From Archivesica marissinica (Eukaryota; Mollusca; Bivalvia; Venerida; Vesicomyidae), in the NCBI GenBank assembly GCA_014843695.1, contig CM026404.1, positions 89,977,541-90,041,540 on the forward strand: DNA of 64,000 bases, written 5' to 3'. The notes beneath the pieces are model-generated. The model saw nothing but the letters and a program-made list of their open reading frames with translations, was not told the DNA's origin and searched no databases. Of the stretch, positions 46,745-58,232 are shown in pieces (within the stretch, counting starts at the first letter, position 1; each line of letters begins with the position of its first letter). The translations under genes were made by a program, and so were the position numbers.

Positions 46745-48022
46745 ATCTGAAATGTACACTCAGTTCAATCTTTCAAACACCATGATATCGAGTTTGAGAT
46801 TTGCACTCAGTTCAATCTTTCAAACACAATGAGATCGAGTTTGAGATTTGCACTCAGTTCAATCTTTCAAACACCATGATATCGAGTTTGAGATTTGCAA
46901 TTAGTTCAATCTTTCAAACACCATGAGATCGAGTTTGAGATTTACAATCAGTTCAATCTTTCAAACACCATGAGATCTAGTTTGAGATTTGCACTCAGTT
47001 CAATCTTTCAAACACCATGAGATCTAGTTTGAGATTTGCACTCAGTTCAATCTTTCAAACACCATGAGATCGAGTTTGAGATTTGCATTCAGTTCAATCT
47101 TTCAAACACCATGAGATCGAGCTTGAGATTTGCACTCAGTTCAATCTTTCAAACACCATGAGATCGAGTTTGAGATTTGCACTCAGTTCAATCTTTCAAA
47201 CACCATGAGATCGAGTTTGAGATTTGCACTCAGTTCAATCTTTCAAACACCATGAGATCTAGTGTGAGATTTGCAATTAGTTCAATCTTTCAAACACCAT
47301 GAGATCGAGTTTGAGATTTGCATTCAGTTCAATCTTTCAAACAACATGAGATCTAGTTTGAGATTTGCAATTAGTTCAATCTTTCAAACACCATGAGATC
47401 GAGTTTGAGATTTACAATCAGTTCAATCTTTCAAACACCATGAGATCTAGTTTGAGATTTGCACTCAGTTCAATCTTTCAAACACCATGAGATCTAGTTT
47501 GAGATTTGCACTCAGTTCAATCTTTCAAACACCATGAGATCGAGTTTGAGATTTGCATTCAGTTCAATCTTTCAAACACCATGAGATCGAGCTTGAGATT
47601 TGCACTCAGTTCAATCTTTCAAACACCATGAGATCGAGTTTGAGATTTGCACTCAGTTCAATCTTTCAAACACCATGAGATCGAGTTTGAGATTTGCACT
47701 CAGTTCAATCTTTCAAACACCATGAGATCTAGTGTGAGATTTGCAATTAGTTCAATCTTTCAAACACCATGAGATCGAGTTTGAGATTTGCATTCAGTTC
47801 AATCTTTCAAACAACATGAGATCTAGTTTGAGATTTGCAATTAGTTCAATCTTTCAAACAACATGAGATCGAGTTTGAGATTTGCATTCAGTTCAATCTT
47901 TCAAACACCATGAGATCGAGTTTGAGATTTGCATTCAGTTCAATCTTTCAAACACCATGAGATCGAGTTTGAGATTTGCATTCAGTTCAATCTTTCAAAC
48001 ACAATGAGATCGAGTTTGAGAT
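46745..48022. repeat. 47-bp minisatellite, 27 copies
   Basis: Unit tcagttcaatctttcaaaca, ccatgagatcgagtttgaga, tttgcac. The private variant agtgtgagatttgcaattag recurs 470 bp apart (47262 and 47732), i.e. a ten-unit block was duplicated. Confidence 0.98.
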
Positions 48023-48024
48023 TG

Positions 48025-48505
48025 GGGACATGTTTTAATACCTAGGGGCCAGGTTTATCATATGTGAACATATCCTGGGATTTTCTAGGGCCCAGGTTTA
48101 ACATATATGAACATATCCTGGGATTATCTAGGGCCCAGGTTTAACATATGTGAACATATCCTGGGATTGTCTAGGGCCCAGGTTTAACATATGTGAACAT
48201 ATCCTGGGATTATCTAGGGCCCAGGTTTAACATATATGAACATATCCTGGGATTGTCTAGGGCCCAGGTTTAACATATGTGAACATATCCTGGGATTGTC
48301 TAGGGCCCAGGTTTAACATATATGAACATATCCTGGGATTTTCTAGGGCCCAGGTTTAACATATATGAACATATCCTGGGATTGTCTAGGGCCCAGGTTT
48401 AACATATGTGAACATATCCTGGGATTTCTAGGGCCCAGGTTTAACATATGTGAACATATCCTGGGATTTCTAGGGCCCAGGTTTAACATATGTGAACATA
48501 TCATT
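48025..48505. repeat. 43-bp minisatellite, 11 copies
   Basis: Unit ggattgtctagggcccaggt, ttaacatatgtgaacatatc, ctg; later units 42 bp. Starts immediately after the 47-bp array, so two unrelated arrays abut. Confidence 0.97.
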
Positions 48506-48909
48506 TTTGTTAAAACTTGTTTTCCAATCCAATACTTACATTATGTAATTTGTGTATATTATATATACGTATTATACATTATGTAGGAATTTGCATTTTC
48601 ACTGATATAGTGTCACTTTAACTATTTAACGCTCTTTTTCAGTCCGTCATCGCGCTATAACTGAATGTCAGTAGTTTTACACCTAATGTAAATATGTCAG
48701 ATTTTACACCTAATTTGTTAGGTTCGGATTTTATGAACACATTAGGTGTAAAACACTGACAGTTCATACATTGATGAAACACAGAAATAAAACATTGTTA
48801 TAATTACGCTTTCGTCCGCGCCAACGAGAGTGATTATTAGTTGTTAAAACTTACTTCGCAATCGTTGTAAAATAAATAACGTCTATAGCTGTAGCCGTTA
48901 CAATTGGGA
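48506..48909. other. MITE end and SINE C tail fragments
   Basis: 48580-48620 resembles the end of the AGCGACA MITE (ttcactgatatagtgtcact). 48800-48885 is a family C tail (ttacgctttcgtccgcgcca, gcaatcgttgtaaaataaat). Confidence 0.55.
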
Positions 48910-49192
48910 CGGATCTGTAGTCCAGTGGTAACAAGCTGGACATGTAATCCAAGGATCGCATATTCGATCCCCCGTCTGACCCTAATAAAATTAACAGTCT
49001 TTCAGATGGGACTTTCAACCGAGGTCTCGTATCATTGTTTTATACCGTGCACGTAAAAGAACACAAGGACATTCTAGAATGGATCTCTGTTGGTATCATT
49101 GCACTATCTTCCAAAAATCTAAAATGACTAATCTCTCCAGGATACGTCGCTCATATGGGCAACCGGTAGCGACGATAAATAAACATAAAATC
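48910..49192 (+). mobile_element. SINE family A
   Basis: gacggatctgtagtccagtg, B-box-like tattcgatcccccg and gggcaaccggtagcgacgat. Full length. Confidence 0.9.
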
Positions 49193-49254
49193 AAAATACA
49201 TGTACATCAATACAGCGAACTATCCTTTGGCTGTCAAAGATCGCTATTTGCGCG

Positions 49255-49878
49255 TGTGTGTGGCAGTGCGGGTGTGCGTGTGTGGTGTGCATGTGGGGTG
49301 TGAGGTATGGACACTATTTGCATGTGTTTGCGGCCATGTGCGGTGTGCGTGTGGGGTGTGCCTGTGGGGTGTGAGGTATGGACACTATTTGCATGTGTTT
49401 GCGGCCATGTGCGGTGTGCGTGTGGGGTGTGCATGTGGGGTGTGAGGTATGGACACTATTTGCATGTGTTTGCGGCCATGTGCGGTGTGCGTGTGGGGTG
49501 TGCATGTGGGGTGTGAGGTATGGACACTATTTGCGTGTGTTTGCGGCCATGTGCGGTGTGGGGTGTGCCTGTGGGGTGTGAGGTATGGACACTATTTGCG
49601 TGTGTTTGCGGCCATGTGCGGTGTGCGTGTGGGGTGTGCATGTGGGGTGTGAGGTATGGACAATATTTGCATGTGTTTGCGGCCATGTGCGGTGTGCGTG
49701 TGTGGTGTGCATGTGGGGTGTGAGGTATGGACACTATTTGCATGTGTTTGCGGCCATGTGCGGTGTGCGTGTGTGGTGTGCATGTGGGTGTGAGGTATGG
49801 ACACTATTTGCATGTGTTTGCGGCCATGTGCGGTGTGCGTGTGGGGTGTGCCTGTGGGGTGTGAGGTATGGACACTAT
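49255..49878. repeat. 71-bp G-rich minisatellite, about 9 copies
   Basis: Unit gtgtggggtgtgcatgtggg, gtgtgaggtatggacactat, ttgcatgtgtttgcggccat, gtgcggtgtgc. The plus strand carries clustered gggg tracts. Open frames on both strands are artefacts; the unit is not a multiple of three. Confidence 0.96.
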
Positions 49879-50210
49879 TTACACTGCATTTTGTTCTATT
49901 GCAGTGAAGTTGCATTCTATATTGAATACATACATGTATATATATTCAGTCTGGAACGTGCCCGGTTTCACAAATGACTATAATGCTTCAGAATGTGTTC
50001 GTTTACCATTGCAACCTTTATTTCTGTGTCAGAACATGCAGCACATATATTACAATGTCGTCCTAGTAGTGTAATCGTATTCAATAGACTATGGTGGAAC
50101 GGAAGGGACATTGCTTGTTTATTTTTGTGTCAGTGACACGAGTTATATTTCATGAACACGACCTTATACCGGCCATGAGAGCCACGAATCGGCTTATTAT
50201 TCTGTGGCCA
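49879..50210. other. Unassigned sequence
   Basis: No gene or repeat recognised. Confidence 0.4.
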
Positions 50211-51040
50211 CGAATGAGAGACATTACTGGTTTTTCTATGACCACTCTTGATGGATAAAGTCAGATTTATCCGAAATGTATATTGGTCCTTTTAGTTGGA
50301 ATCCTTTGTTTTTACTGTTGTCGTCAAACCAGATGTTGCATTAGGATACATGTAATTTTATCAAAATCATGTTAATTAATTGAATCAATTTTTACAATAA
50401 GATAACCATTGGATATGCTAAAGGATATATATATATGTCGAGATTTAATAATTTCATAATTATAAGACAAGAATACGGATAAAAATGGAAAATATGTGGT
50501 GCAATTGAAACAACGATAAAAACAGAGGAAACCAATTAAGAGGACCACTATAGTTTTAGGAGTATTCAGGGGCAGTAACTGACTAATGTTTCTCATTGTT
50601 ATGCCGTGATCCCGAGATAAAGGTATGAATAAGCGAGCGGAACAAGTTAGGCAATGAGAGACATCGGTGAGTTACTGCCCCTGAATACTCCCTAAAAGTA
50701 GATAGGTCCTATTAAATGTTTTCCTCTCTTTGTATCGTTGTTTCCTTTGCACAACATGCTAGCAATTTTATTTCATTATCGCTTCTTATGCGTATTAAAT
50801 TACTATATATTGACATATCTCATACAGTATATGCAATGGGTACTTATTTGTAAGAGAATGGTATCAGTTAATTAACACGATTTTGATAACATTACAATCA
50901 TCATACCGCAACATCGGGTTAGGGAACAACAGTAAAAACAAAGGATTCTAACTAAACGGACATATTCACATATTGGAATAAATCAGACTTCATTTGCCAA
51001 AGGAGGTAATAGAAAATTAGAAATGTCTCTCATTGAAATT
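50211..51040. mobile_element. 830-bp diverged palindrome, foldback-type element
   Basis: Two ~400-bp arms are inverted copies. Left arm: gaatgagagacatta, ggaatcctttgtttttactg, atcaaaatcatgttaattaa, gaaacaacgataaaaacaga, ggagtattcaggggcagtaa. The right arm has the complements in reverse order. Centre at about 50605-50640. Many substitutions and indels between arms; no coding capacity. Confidence 0.85.
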
Positions 51041-51476
<436 letters not shown>

Positions 51477-51573
51477 GTGTGATGCTCCATTTACATGATC
51501 AAACATTACACAACTTTGTCACATTTTAAACAACACAATAGAAGTCCGGAAACGCCATTTCATACCATCTGGT

Positions 51574-51579
51574 TTTATT
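51574..51579 (-). promoter_or_regulatory. Candidate poly(A) signal AATAAA (minus strand)
   Basis: tttatt on the plus strand, i.e. AATAAA, 187 bp downstream of the stop codon of the minus-strand peptide exon. Plausible 3' end of that transcript. Confidence 0.45.
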
Positions 51580-51765
51580 CAAGTTATATATATATATATA
51601 TAATTTTATATGATTATCTAGCTCCTCTGTGTCATTTTCGGACATATATTTCGGTTACAAATTGGCGGTTTGGGATGTTTATCGAGACCTTAAGGATTGA
51701 CACCAAAATCAACAAAACAATGAAAACTGTAAATATCTATGTTGATGCTAGATCGATGACGAGTG

Positions 51766-52035
51766 TTATTTGCCAAATCGTCTCATCCAAGAACCTTTGA
51801 TGAATCGTTGTGAACATTTAACCGGTCCGTCGTCGACAATCTTGTCTTGCGATTGTCTACATTCCTGACAACACGCCGCCATGTTGTACATTTGACCGCC
51901 ATAATATTCAAAACAGCCTAGGCAACCAAGTAGACACGTGACTTCTGACGCTCTTGGGTCGCATGCGTAGTCGAAGAGAGCTATAGACTCGGACACCTGT
52001 ATGAACAGTAGGGTACCGATGACAATTCTGTGCCA
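51766..52035 (-). CDS. Secreted cysteine-rich peptide, eclosion-hormone-like (last exon)
   Basis: Begins after a strong minus-strand acceptor (tcttctctcattccattttag); an in-frame TAG lies just before it, so an upstream exon must provide the start. It encodes 89 residues. WHRIVIGTLLFIQVSESIA is a signal-peptide-like stretch with probable cleavage after SIA. The mature part has eight Cys at exon residues 25, 34, 38, 41, 55, 56, 59 and 74. Six follow C-x3-C-x2-C-x13-C-x3-C-x14-C, close to arthropod eclosion hormone (C-x3-C-x2-C-x12-C-x3-C-x10-C). Cys25 and Cys56 are extra and could form a fourth disulphide. The end SWMRRFGK could be trimmed to an amidated Phe. Hormone identity is inference; another secreted Cys-rich family is possible. 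Confidence 0.72.
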   Translation of the reverse strand, partial: WHRIVIGTLLFIQVSESIALFDYACDPRASEVTCLLGCLGCFEYYGGQMYNMAACCQECRQSQDKIVDDGPVKCSQRFIKGSWMRRFGK

Positions 52036-52111
52036 CTAAAATGGAATGAGAGAAGAAAATAAACACATATGCATTTATTAGTTTTTCTTACATAAGTCGC
52101 ACAAACAGCAA

Positions 52112-52790
52112 CCCCGGGAGCCATTCGGGTAGAATTTCAGACACCGACGGGTAGAACCAACGACCTACCGCAAGCTATGTGGAGGAAGAACCCGGGAGCC
52201 ATCCGAGTAGTATTTCAGGCAGGGACGGGGAGAACCAACGACCTACCGCAAGCTATGTGGAGGAAGAACCCGGGAGCCATCCGAGTAGTATTTCAGACAG
52301 GGACGGGGAGAACCAATGACCTACCGCAAGCTATGTGGAGGAAGAACCCGGGAGTTATCCGAGTAGTAGTTCAGGTAGGGACGGAGAGAACCAACGACCT
52401 ACCGCAAGCTATGTGGAGGAAGAACCCGGGAGCCATCCGAGTAGTATTTCAGGCAGGGACGGGGAGAACCAATGACCTACCGCAAGCTATGTGGAGGAAG
52501 AACCCGGGAGCCATCCGAGTAGTATTTCAGGCAGGGACGGGGAGAACCAACGACCTACCGCAAGCTATGTGGAGGAAGAACCCGGAAGTTATCCGAGCAG
52601 TATTTCAGGCAGGGACGGGGAGAACCAACGACCTACCGCAAGCTATGTGGAGGAAGAACCCGGGAGCCATCCGAGTAGTATTTCAGGCAGGGACGGGGAG
52701 AACCAACGACCTATCGCAAGCCAATTCGATAGCTTCCTCACATGAAATAATTCGACATCCCCAGTTAGATTCGAACCTACAGCGATGAGA
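52112..52790 (-). mobile_element. SINE family F with internal 78-bp tandem expansion
   Basis: Right end (52725-52790) is the complement of the family F head: attcgatagcttcctcacat, gttagattcgaacctac. To the left are 7.7 copies of a 78-bp unit (accgcaagctatgtggagga, agaacccgggagccatccga, gtagtatttcaggcagggac, ggggagaaccaacgacct), matching in complement the ggtcggtggttct and cctgaaatactgctcgga region of the copy at 58600. Seventy-eight is 26 codons, so a 203-codon plus frame stays open by chance. Confidence 0.85.
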
Positions 52791-52854
52791 GGTAAGTGCA
52801 AGGCCAAGCGACACGAACTCGGTCACAAATGCAGTTATGCGGTGGCGACTTTAA

Positions 52855-53092
52855 CTCTTTCAGTGCCGATTAAATTCAGAGCATGTGCAAACAACATAGA
52901 TCCAGATCAGCCGCGGCGTAACGCCGCGTCTGATCAGGATCTATGTTGCTTGCTATTCGGACAGGTGCTTCAGCTCCACTGTCTGAAGAGCAATCAGCAT
53001 ATAGCCTGATCAGACGGCATGTTCTGTTCTGTCCGATCGGGTTCTCTACTTTTTTACAAAGTCGCTTTTATGCGACATTGGCGGTGAAAGAG
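52855..53092. mobile_element. TTAA-target MITE
   Basis: Ends CTCTTTCAGTGCC and CTCTTTCACCGCC, TTAA at 52851-52854 and 53093-53096. 238 bp. Interior (gatcaggatctatgttgctt, cctgatcagacggcatgttc) resembles the element at 7832. Confidence 0.85.
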
Positions 53093-53277
53093 TTAAATAA
53101 ACTTATTAGTCATTCAATTCAGTACAATAACAACGGGACTTTATTAGCTTGTGTAATTTATTCAGTAAGAGTATCAGCCTGGGCGCGAATGATGCATTTG
53201 GTTGAGTGTGTAACGGCGGATTCCCAGAACTGCTAAGATAGAGACGGAGATTGATACATCATTGTTTATTGCCACAC

Positions 53278-53497
53278 AGTTTATTTATACAAATTTATTG
53301 TACCTCGATTGCGAAACAAGTTCTTACAACTAATATTAATCAGAGACCTCATTCATGATGGAATCCATCGCCACGAGGGAGAGAGAAGAGGCTTTGCCTA
53401 AGGGCACACTCGTAACGGCTCCAGCGGGGCTCGAGCTCCAGACCGTTCGCACATGAAGCGAACGCGCTATCACTGCGCTATCACGACTTCCACACAC
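53278..53497 (-). mobile_element. SINE family B
   Basis: ttatacaaatttattgtacc, atgatggaatccatcgccac, cggggctcgagctccagacc and atcacgacttccac; 20 bp missing in the middle. Confidence 0.88.
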
Positions 53498-53670
53498 AGC
53501 TACACACAATACAGAACAGTAATTGCTAACTATAAACCCATCTTGCTGTTATGAACTTTTACTATCTGAATCACAGCTTCCGCGAGATATGAAAAGCTCA
53601 ATGCATGTTTAGTTAGCTATGTTGCACATGATACACACTCCTTGCAGGATCCACTCTTTAATGGAGGTTG

Positions 53671-53954
53671 TGTGTGTGTTTTACGTTTATTTATCGTCGC
53701 TACCGGTTGCCCATATGAGCGACGCCTCCTGAAGAGATTAGTCATTTTAGGTTTTTGGAGGTTAGTGCAATGATACAGAGAGAGAGAGAGACCCATTCCA
53801 GAGTCTCCTCTGGTTCTTTTACGTGCACGGTGTAAAGCACCGACACGAGACCTCGGTTTAACGTCCCATCTGAAAGACTGTTAAATATATCGAAGCTGCG
53901 ATCCCTGGATTACCAGTCCAGCGTGTTACCACTTGACTACAGATCCGTCTGCAA
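53671..53954 (-). mobile_element. SINE family A with likely target duplication
   Basis: Complete family A; GAGGTTGTGTGT occurs directly before (53664) and after (53955) the element. The microsatellite agagagag at about 53777 lies within the body. Confidence 0.9.
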
Positions 53955-54149
53955 GAGGTTGTGTGTCAATGCGTCAATGCTTTACACCTTATACGTTTCA
54001 CAACCAGGCGAGCTGGGTTGGACGCTCACTGTACCGTGTACGATTCCCCAAGAAATAAGAAATAAACTAATACACACATGGAAGGCAGCTCCGATAGACA
54101 ATCGGGTACACATATAGATAAACACATAATGAAACAATGGAAACAGACA
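53955..54149. other. Unassigned sequence
   Basis: Nothing recognised; an open frame here has no coding signature. Confidence 0.35.
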
Positions 54150-54862
54150 TGGGGCTAGACTTACCTGCATATTAATAATACAAACTTGGAAGCAGACCGG
54201 GATCCAGACATGCCTGCATATTAATGTAACTATTTTAGACGTTGAACGAGAACCCTAATTACCTGCATATTAATGTCGTTTTATTGGAAGCAGACCGGGA
54301 ACCAGACTTATATGCATATTGATGTCACTTTATTGGACGCATACCGGAAACCAGACTTACCTCTATATTGATGTCACTTTATTGGACGCATACCGGAAAC
54401 CAGACTTACCTCTATATTGATGTCACTATATTGGATACAGACCGGGAACCAGACTTACATGCATATTGATGTCACTATATTGGATGCAGACCAGAAACCA
54501 GACATACCATACATTGATGTCACTATATTGGATGCATACCGGAAACCAGACTTACCTGCATATTGATGTCACTATATTGGATGCAGACCGGAAACAAGAC
54601 TTACCTGCATATTGATGTCACTTTATTGGATGCAGACCGGAAACCAGACTTACCTGCATATTGATGTCACTTTATTGGATGCAGACCGGAAACCAGACTT
54701 ACCTGCATATTGATGTCACTATATTGGATGCAGACCGGAAACCAGACTTACCTCTATATTGATGTCACTATATTGGATGCAGACCGGAAACCAGACTTAC
54801 CTGCATATTGATGTCACTATATTGGATGCATACCGGAAACCAGACTTACCTGCATATTGTAT
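54150..54862. repeat. 49-bp minisatellite, about 14 copies
   Basis: Unit tgcatattgatgtcactata, ttggatgcagaccggaaacc, agacttacc; the first copies are diverged. Confidence 0.95.
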
Positions 54863-54974
54863 ATTGTATGTGTTGGTCACGGCGATCTGTAAGTAAAATA
54901 TGATATTTCATTATTAAAGTATCAAAGAGCCATACACAGACAGCATAAGCACAATAATGCAAATTTCTATAAAT

Positions 54975-56178
54975 AGCTAGCATAAACACTATATAGCTAT
55001 ACCGTGGCTATAGCATAAACACTAAATAGCTATACCGTGGCCATAGCATAAACACCGTGGCTAGAGCGAGCATAAACACTAAATAGTTATACCGTGGCTA
55101 TAGCATAAACACTATATAGCTATACCGTGGCTATAGCATAAACACTATATAGCTATACCGTGGCTATAGCATAAACACTAAATAGCTATACCGTGGCTAT
55201 AGCATAAACACTATATAGCTATACCGTGGCTATAGCATAAACACTAAATAGCTATACCGTGGCCATAGCATAAACACCGTGGCTAGAGCGAGCATAAACA
55301 CTAAATAGTTATACCGTGGCTATAGCATAAACACTATATAGCTATACCGTGGCTATAGCATAAACACTAAGTAGCTATACCGTGGCAATAGCATAAACAC
55401 TAAGTAGATATACCGTGGCTATAGCATAAACACTAAGTAGCTATACCGTGGCTATAGCATAAACACTAAGTAGCTATACCGTGGCTATAGCATAAACACT
55501 AAGTAGCTATACCGTGGCTATAGCATAAACACTAAATAGTTATACCATACCGTGGCTATAGCATAAACAAACACTAAGTAGCTATACCGTGGCTATAGCA
55601 TAAACACTAAGTAGCTATACCGTGGCTATAGCATAAACACTAAGTAGCTATACCGTGGCTATAGCATAAACACTAAGTAGCTATACCGTGGCTATAGCAT
55701 AAACACTAAATAGTTATACCATACCGTGGCTATAGCATAAACACTAAGTAGCTATACCGTGGCTAGAGCGAGCATAAACACTAAATAGCTATACCGTGGC
55801 TATAGCATAAACACTAAGTAGCTATACCGTGGCTATAGCATAAACACTAAATAGCTATACCGTGGCTATAGCATAAACACTAAATAGCTATACCGTGGCT
55901 ACAGCATAAACACTAAATAGTTATACCGTGGCTATAGCATAAACAGTAAATAGTTATACCGTACCGTGGCTATAGCATAAACACTAAATAGCTATACCGT
56001 GGCTATAGCATAAACACTAAATAGCTATACCGTGGCAATAGCATAAACACTAAATAGCTATACCGTGGCAATAGCATAAACACTAAGTAGCTATACCGTG
56101 GCAATAGCATAAACACTAAGTAGCTATACCGTGGCTATAGCATAAACACCGTGGCTAGAGCGAGCATAAACATTGCAA
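54975..56178. repeat. 33-bp minisatellite, about 36 copies
   Basis: Unit tagcataaacactaaatagc, tataccgtggcta. A variant cluster with accgtggctagagcgagcat recurs about 222 bp apart near 55050 and 55275, and again at 55760 and 56155. A doubled tataccataccg motif occurs at 55545 and 55715. Confidence 0.97.
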
Positions 56179-56351
56179 GCTAGCGGTGAAAAGAACAGTA
56201 AAATAAGTTATGCAATTTCATTATAATTATATGTGCGTGTGCGTGTATGTATGTGCGTGTATGTGCGTGCGTGCGATTATTTGAAATATTTATATATTTT
56301 AGTTTACCCAGCATGCAGCAGAGTTAATATAAAATCGCTAACGCCAAACAG
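56179..56351. other. Short (TGCG)-like tract and unassigned sequence
   Basis: gtgcgtgtgcgtgtatgtat at about 56232-56275; otherwise nothing. Confidence 0.4.
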
Positions 56352-56601
56352 ACGGATCTTTAGTCCAGTGGTTAACACGTTAATCCAGGGATCGCATGTT
56401 CGATCCCTCGTATGACCCTAATACAATTAACAGTCTTTCAGATATGACTTTAAACCGTGCACGTAAAAGAACCAGAGGAGTCTCCGGAATAGGTCACTGT
56501 CTGTATCATTGCACTGTTCTCCAACAATCTAAAATGATTAATCTCTTCAGGAGGCGTCGCTCATATGGGCAACCGGTAGCGACGATAAATAAACGTAAAA
56601 A
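56352..56601 (+). mobile_element. SINE family A with duplicated 3' flank
   Basis: Head tttagtccagtggttaacac with a deletion in the anticodon-arm region and another after gactttaaaccg. The following 133 bp (56602-56734) equal the complement of 38141-38273. Confidence 0.9.
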
Positions 56602-56871
56602 AACGCCAAACATAGTCAACATTGAAGAGGGAAAATATCTCATAAAGCAAAACGTATATGTTTTCACGTCGTTTAGTCTATACATATTAATGTGTGTATG
56701 TGAACATTAATGTTATATAATTCCTTATTCTAGGAACCATTGTGTAAACGTATAAACAGTATGACTAGATATACTTACAGTTTTCCAAATAATAATAATA
56801 ATTTAAAGAATTATTTCCCATCAGTAAACGATGTAACATCTCCCATGCGTGAACGTAGAATTAGTTCTGAT

Positions 56872-57168
56872 GTGTGTGCGTGTTTTACGTTTATTTATCG
56901 TCGCTACCGGTTGCCCATATGAGCGAAGCCTCCTGAAGATATTAGTCATTTTAGATTGTTGGATGATAGTGCAATGATACAGATAGAGACCCATTCCAGA
57001 GTCTCCTCTGGTTCTTTTACGTGCACGGTGTAAAGCACCGACACGAGATCTCAGTTTAACGTCCCATCTGAAAGACTGTTAATTGTATTAGGGTCAGACG
57101 GAGGATCGAATCTGCGATCCCTGGATTACCAGTCCAGCGTTTTACCACTGGACTACAGATCCGTCTAT
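56872..57168 (-). mobile_element. SINE family A with perfect 12-bp target duplication
   Basis: ATTAGTTCTGAT at 56860-56871 and 57169-57180 flanks a 297-bp element running from tgtgtgcgtgttttacgttt (tail) to ctacagatccgtcta (head). This is the best copy for defining family A ends. Confidence 0.95.
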
Positions 57169-57180
57169 ATTAGTTCTGAT

Positions 57181-57624
57181 ATGGAAACGACATTTATTTA
57201 TCACTCGAATACTAACCTTCAATCAATAAACAGTGGTCTACACACTCTCAAAAGTGAAAGTAGAATTTCATATAACGGTCAGCCACTCTCCTGAATTGAC
57301 GTCTGTTTATTATTGGAGTCTATGCTGCGAGTGATACTGTCGCTTTAGAGATAATTTTAAATCAGATTAGTCTATAAATAAATATGTATCGACAGACACG
57401 TGAGATATAACGATAAATCTGTACCATAAATCTTGTTATTCAGGATACACGGGTTGTATTACTCATGGATGTTGAAGCTATTTACATTATTAATTGATGT
57501 CAACAAACGTCGTATACGACGCTTGTTTATTAGTTGAAAGACTCAGATTCTGTAACATATTATACCATATAACAGGAAATTGCATTATGTGGAAATGTGC
57601 TGTTTTCACCTATGTAGTGTCGCT
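57181..57624. mobile_element. TTAA-target MITE, AGCGACA family, left end missing
   Basis: Right end AGCGACACTACATAGG (complement) followed by TTAA at 57625. Interior caatcaataaacagtggtct and gtcgtatacgacgcttgttt as in relatives. The left inverted end is not found. Confidence 0.75.
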
Positions 57625-57628
57625 TTAA

Positions 57629-57867
57629 CCCTTAACACCACATACATCTAAATAGGTTTACAATAAAGATTAGATCCAGATGAGCCTGATCGTAATGAGC
57701 CGTCTCATCAGGTTCTGCACTTTTTGCCAGTAATATTACTATTTTTAGACAAAATTACCCATTTTGATAAATGAACTGGTCCAAATGTAATTTTCTTATT
57801 AATTTATTGGTCAAACAATATCAGTCCCCAGTCCATGTCAGTTACTTGCTGTTGAATTGTTTAACCG
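57629..57867. other. Fragment related to TTAA MITE, then unassigned
   Basis: 57629-57725 (ttagatccagatgagcctga, tctcatcaggttctgcac) resembles the interior of the elements at 7832 and 52855. Confidence 0.5.
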
Positions 57868-58232
57868 TACACTCGTTATCTATTGTATGGTACAACTTAT
57901 ATAAGTATTAGGCTTTGTCCCATGGCCTGTCATTCTAGAATATGCATCGTTGTCTATTGTATTGTACAACTTATATAATTATTAGGCTTTGTCCCATGGC
58001 CTGTCATTCTAGAATATGTATCGTTATCTATTGTATTGTACAACTTATATAAGTATTAGGCGTTGTCCCATGGCCTGTCATTCTAGAATATGTATCGTTA
58101 TCTATTGTATTGTACAACTTATATAATTATTAGGTTTTCTTCCATGGCCTGTCATTCTAGAATATGCATCGTTGTCTATTGTATTGTACAACTTATATAA
58201 TTAATAGGTTTTCTTCCACGACCTGTCATTCT
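57868..58232. repeat. 74-bp minisatellite, 5 copies
   Basis: Unit cgttatctattgtattgtac, aacttatataagtattaggc, tttgtcccatggcctgtcat, tctagaatatgtat. Confidence 0.95.

Noticed and set aside
52177..52788. 203-codon plus-strand frame with 26-residue repeats
   Set aside because: The unit is a piece of SINE family F in antisense; 78 bp happens to be divisible by three.
53923..54170. Open frames on both strands near the peptide gene, looked at as its first exon
   Set aside because: No hydrophobic signal segment joined to a donor in the right phase could be identified.
56352..56710. Functional tRNA genes at SINE heads (also 1024, 5067, 48910, 60359)
   Set aside because: A and B boxes are present but the acceptor and D arms do not pair well and each is followed by a conserved SINE body; they are tRNA-derived promoters of SINEs.
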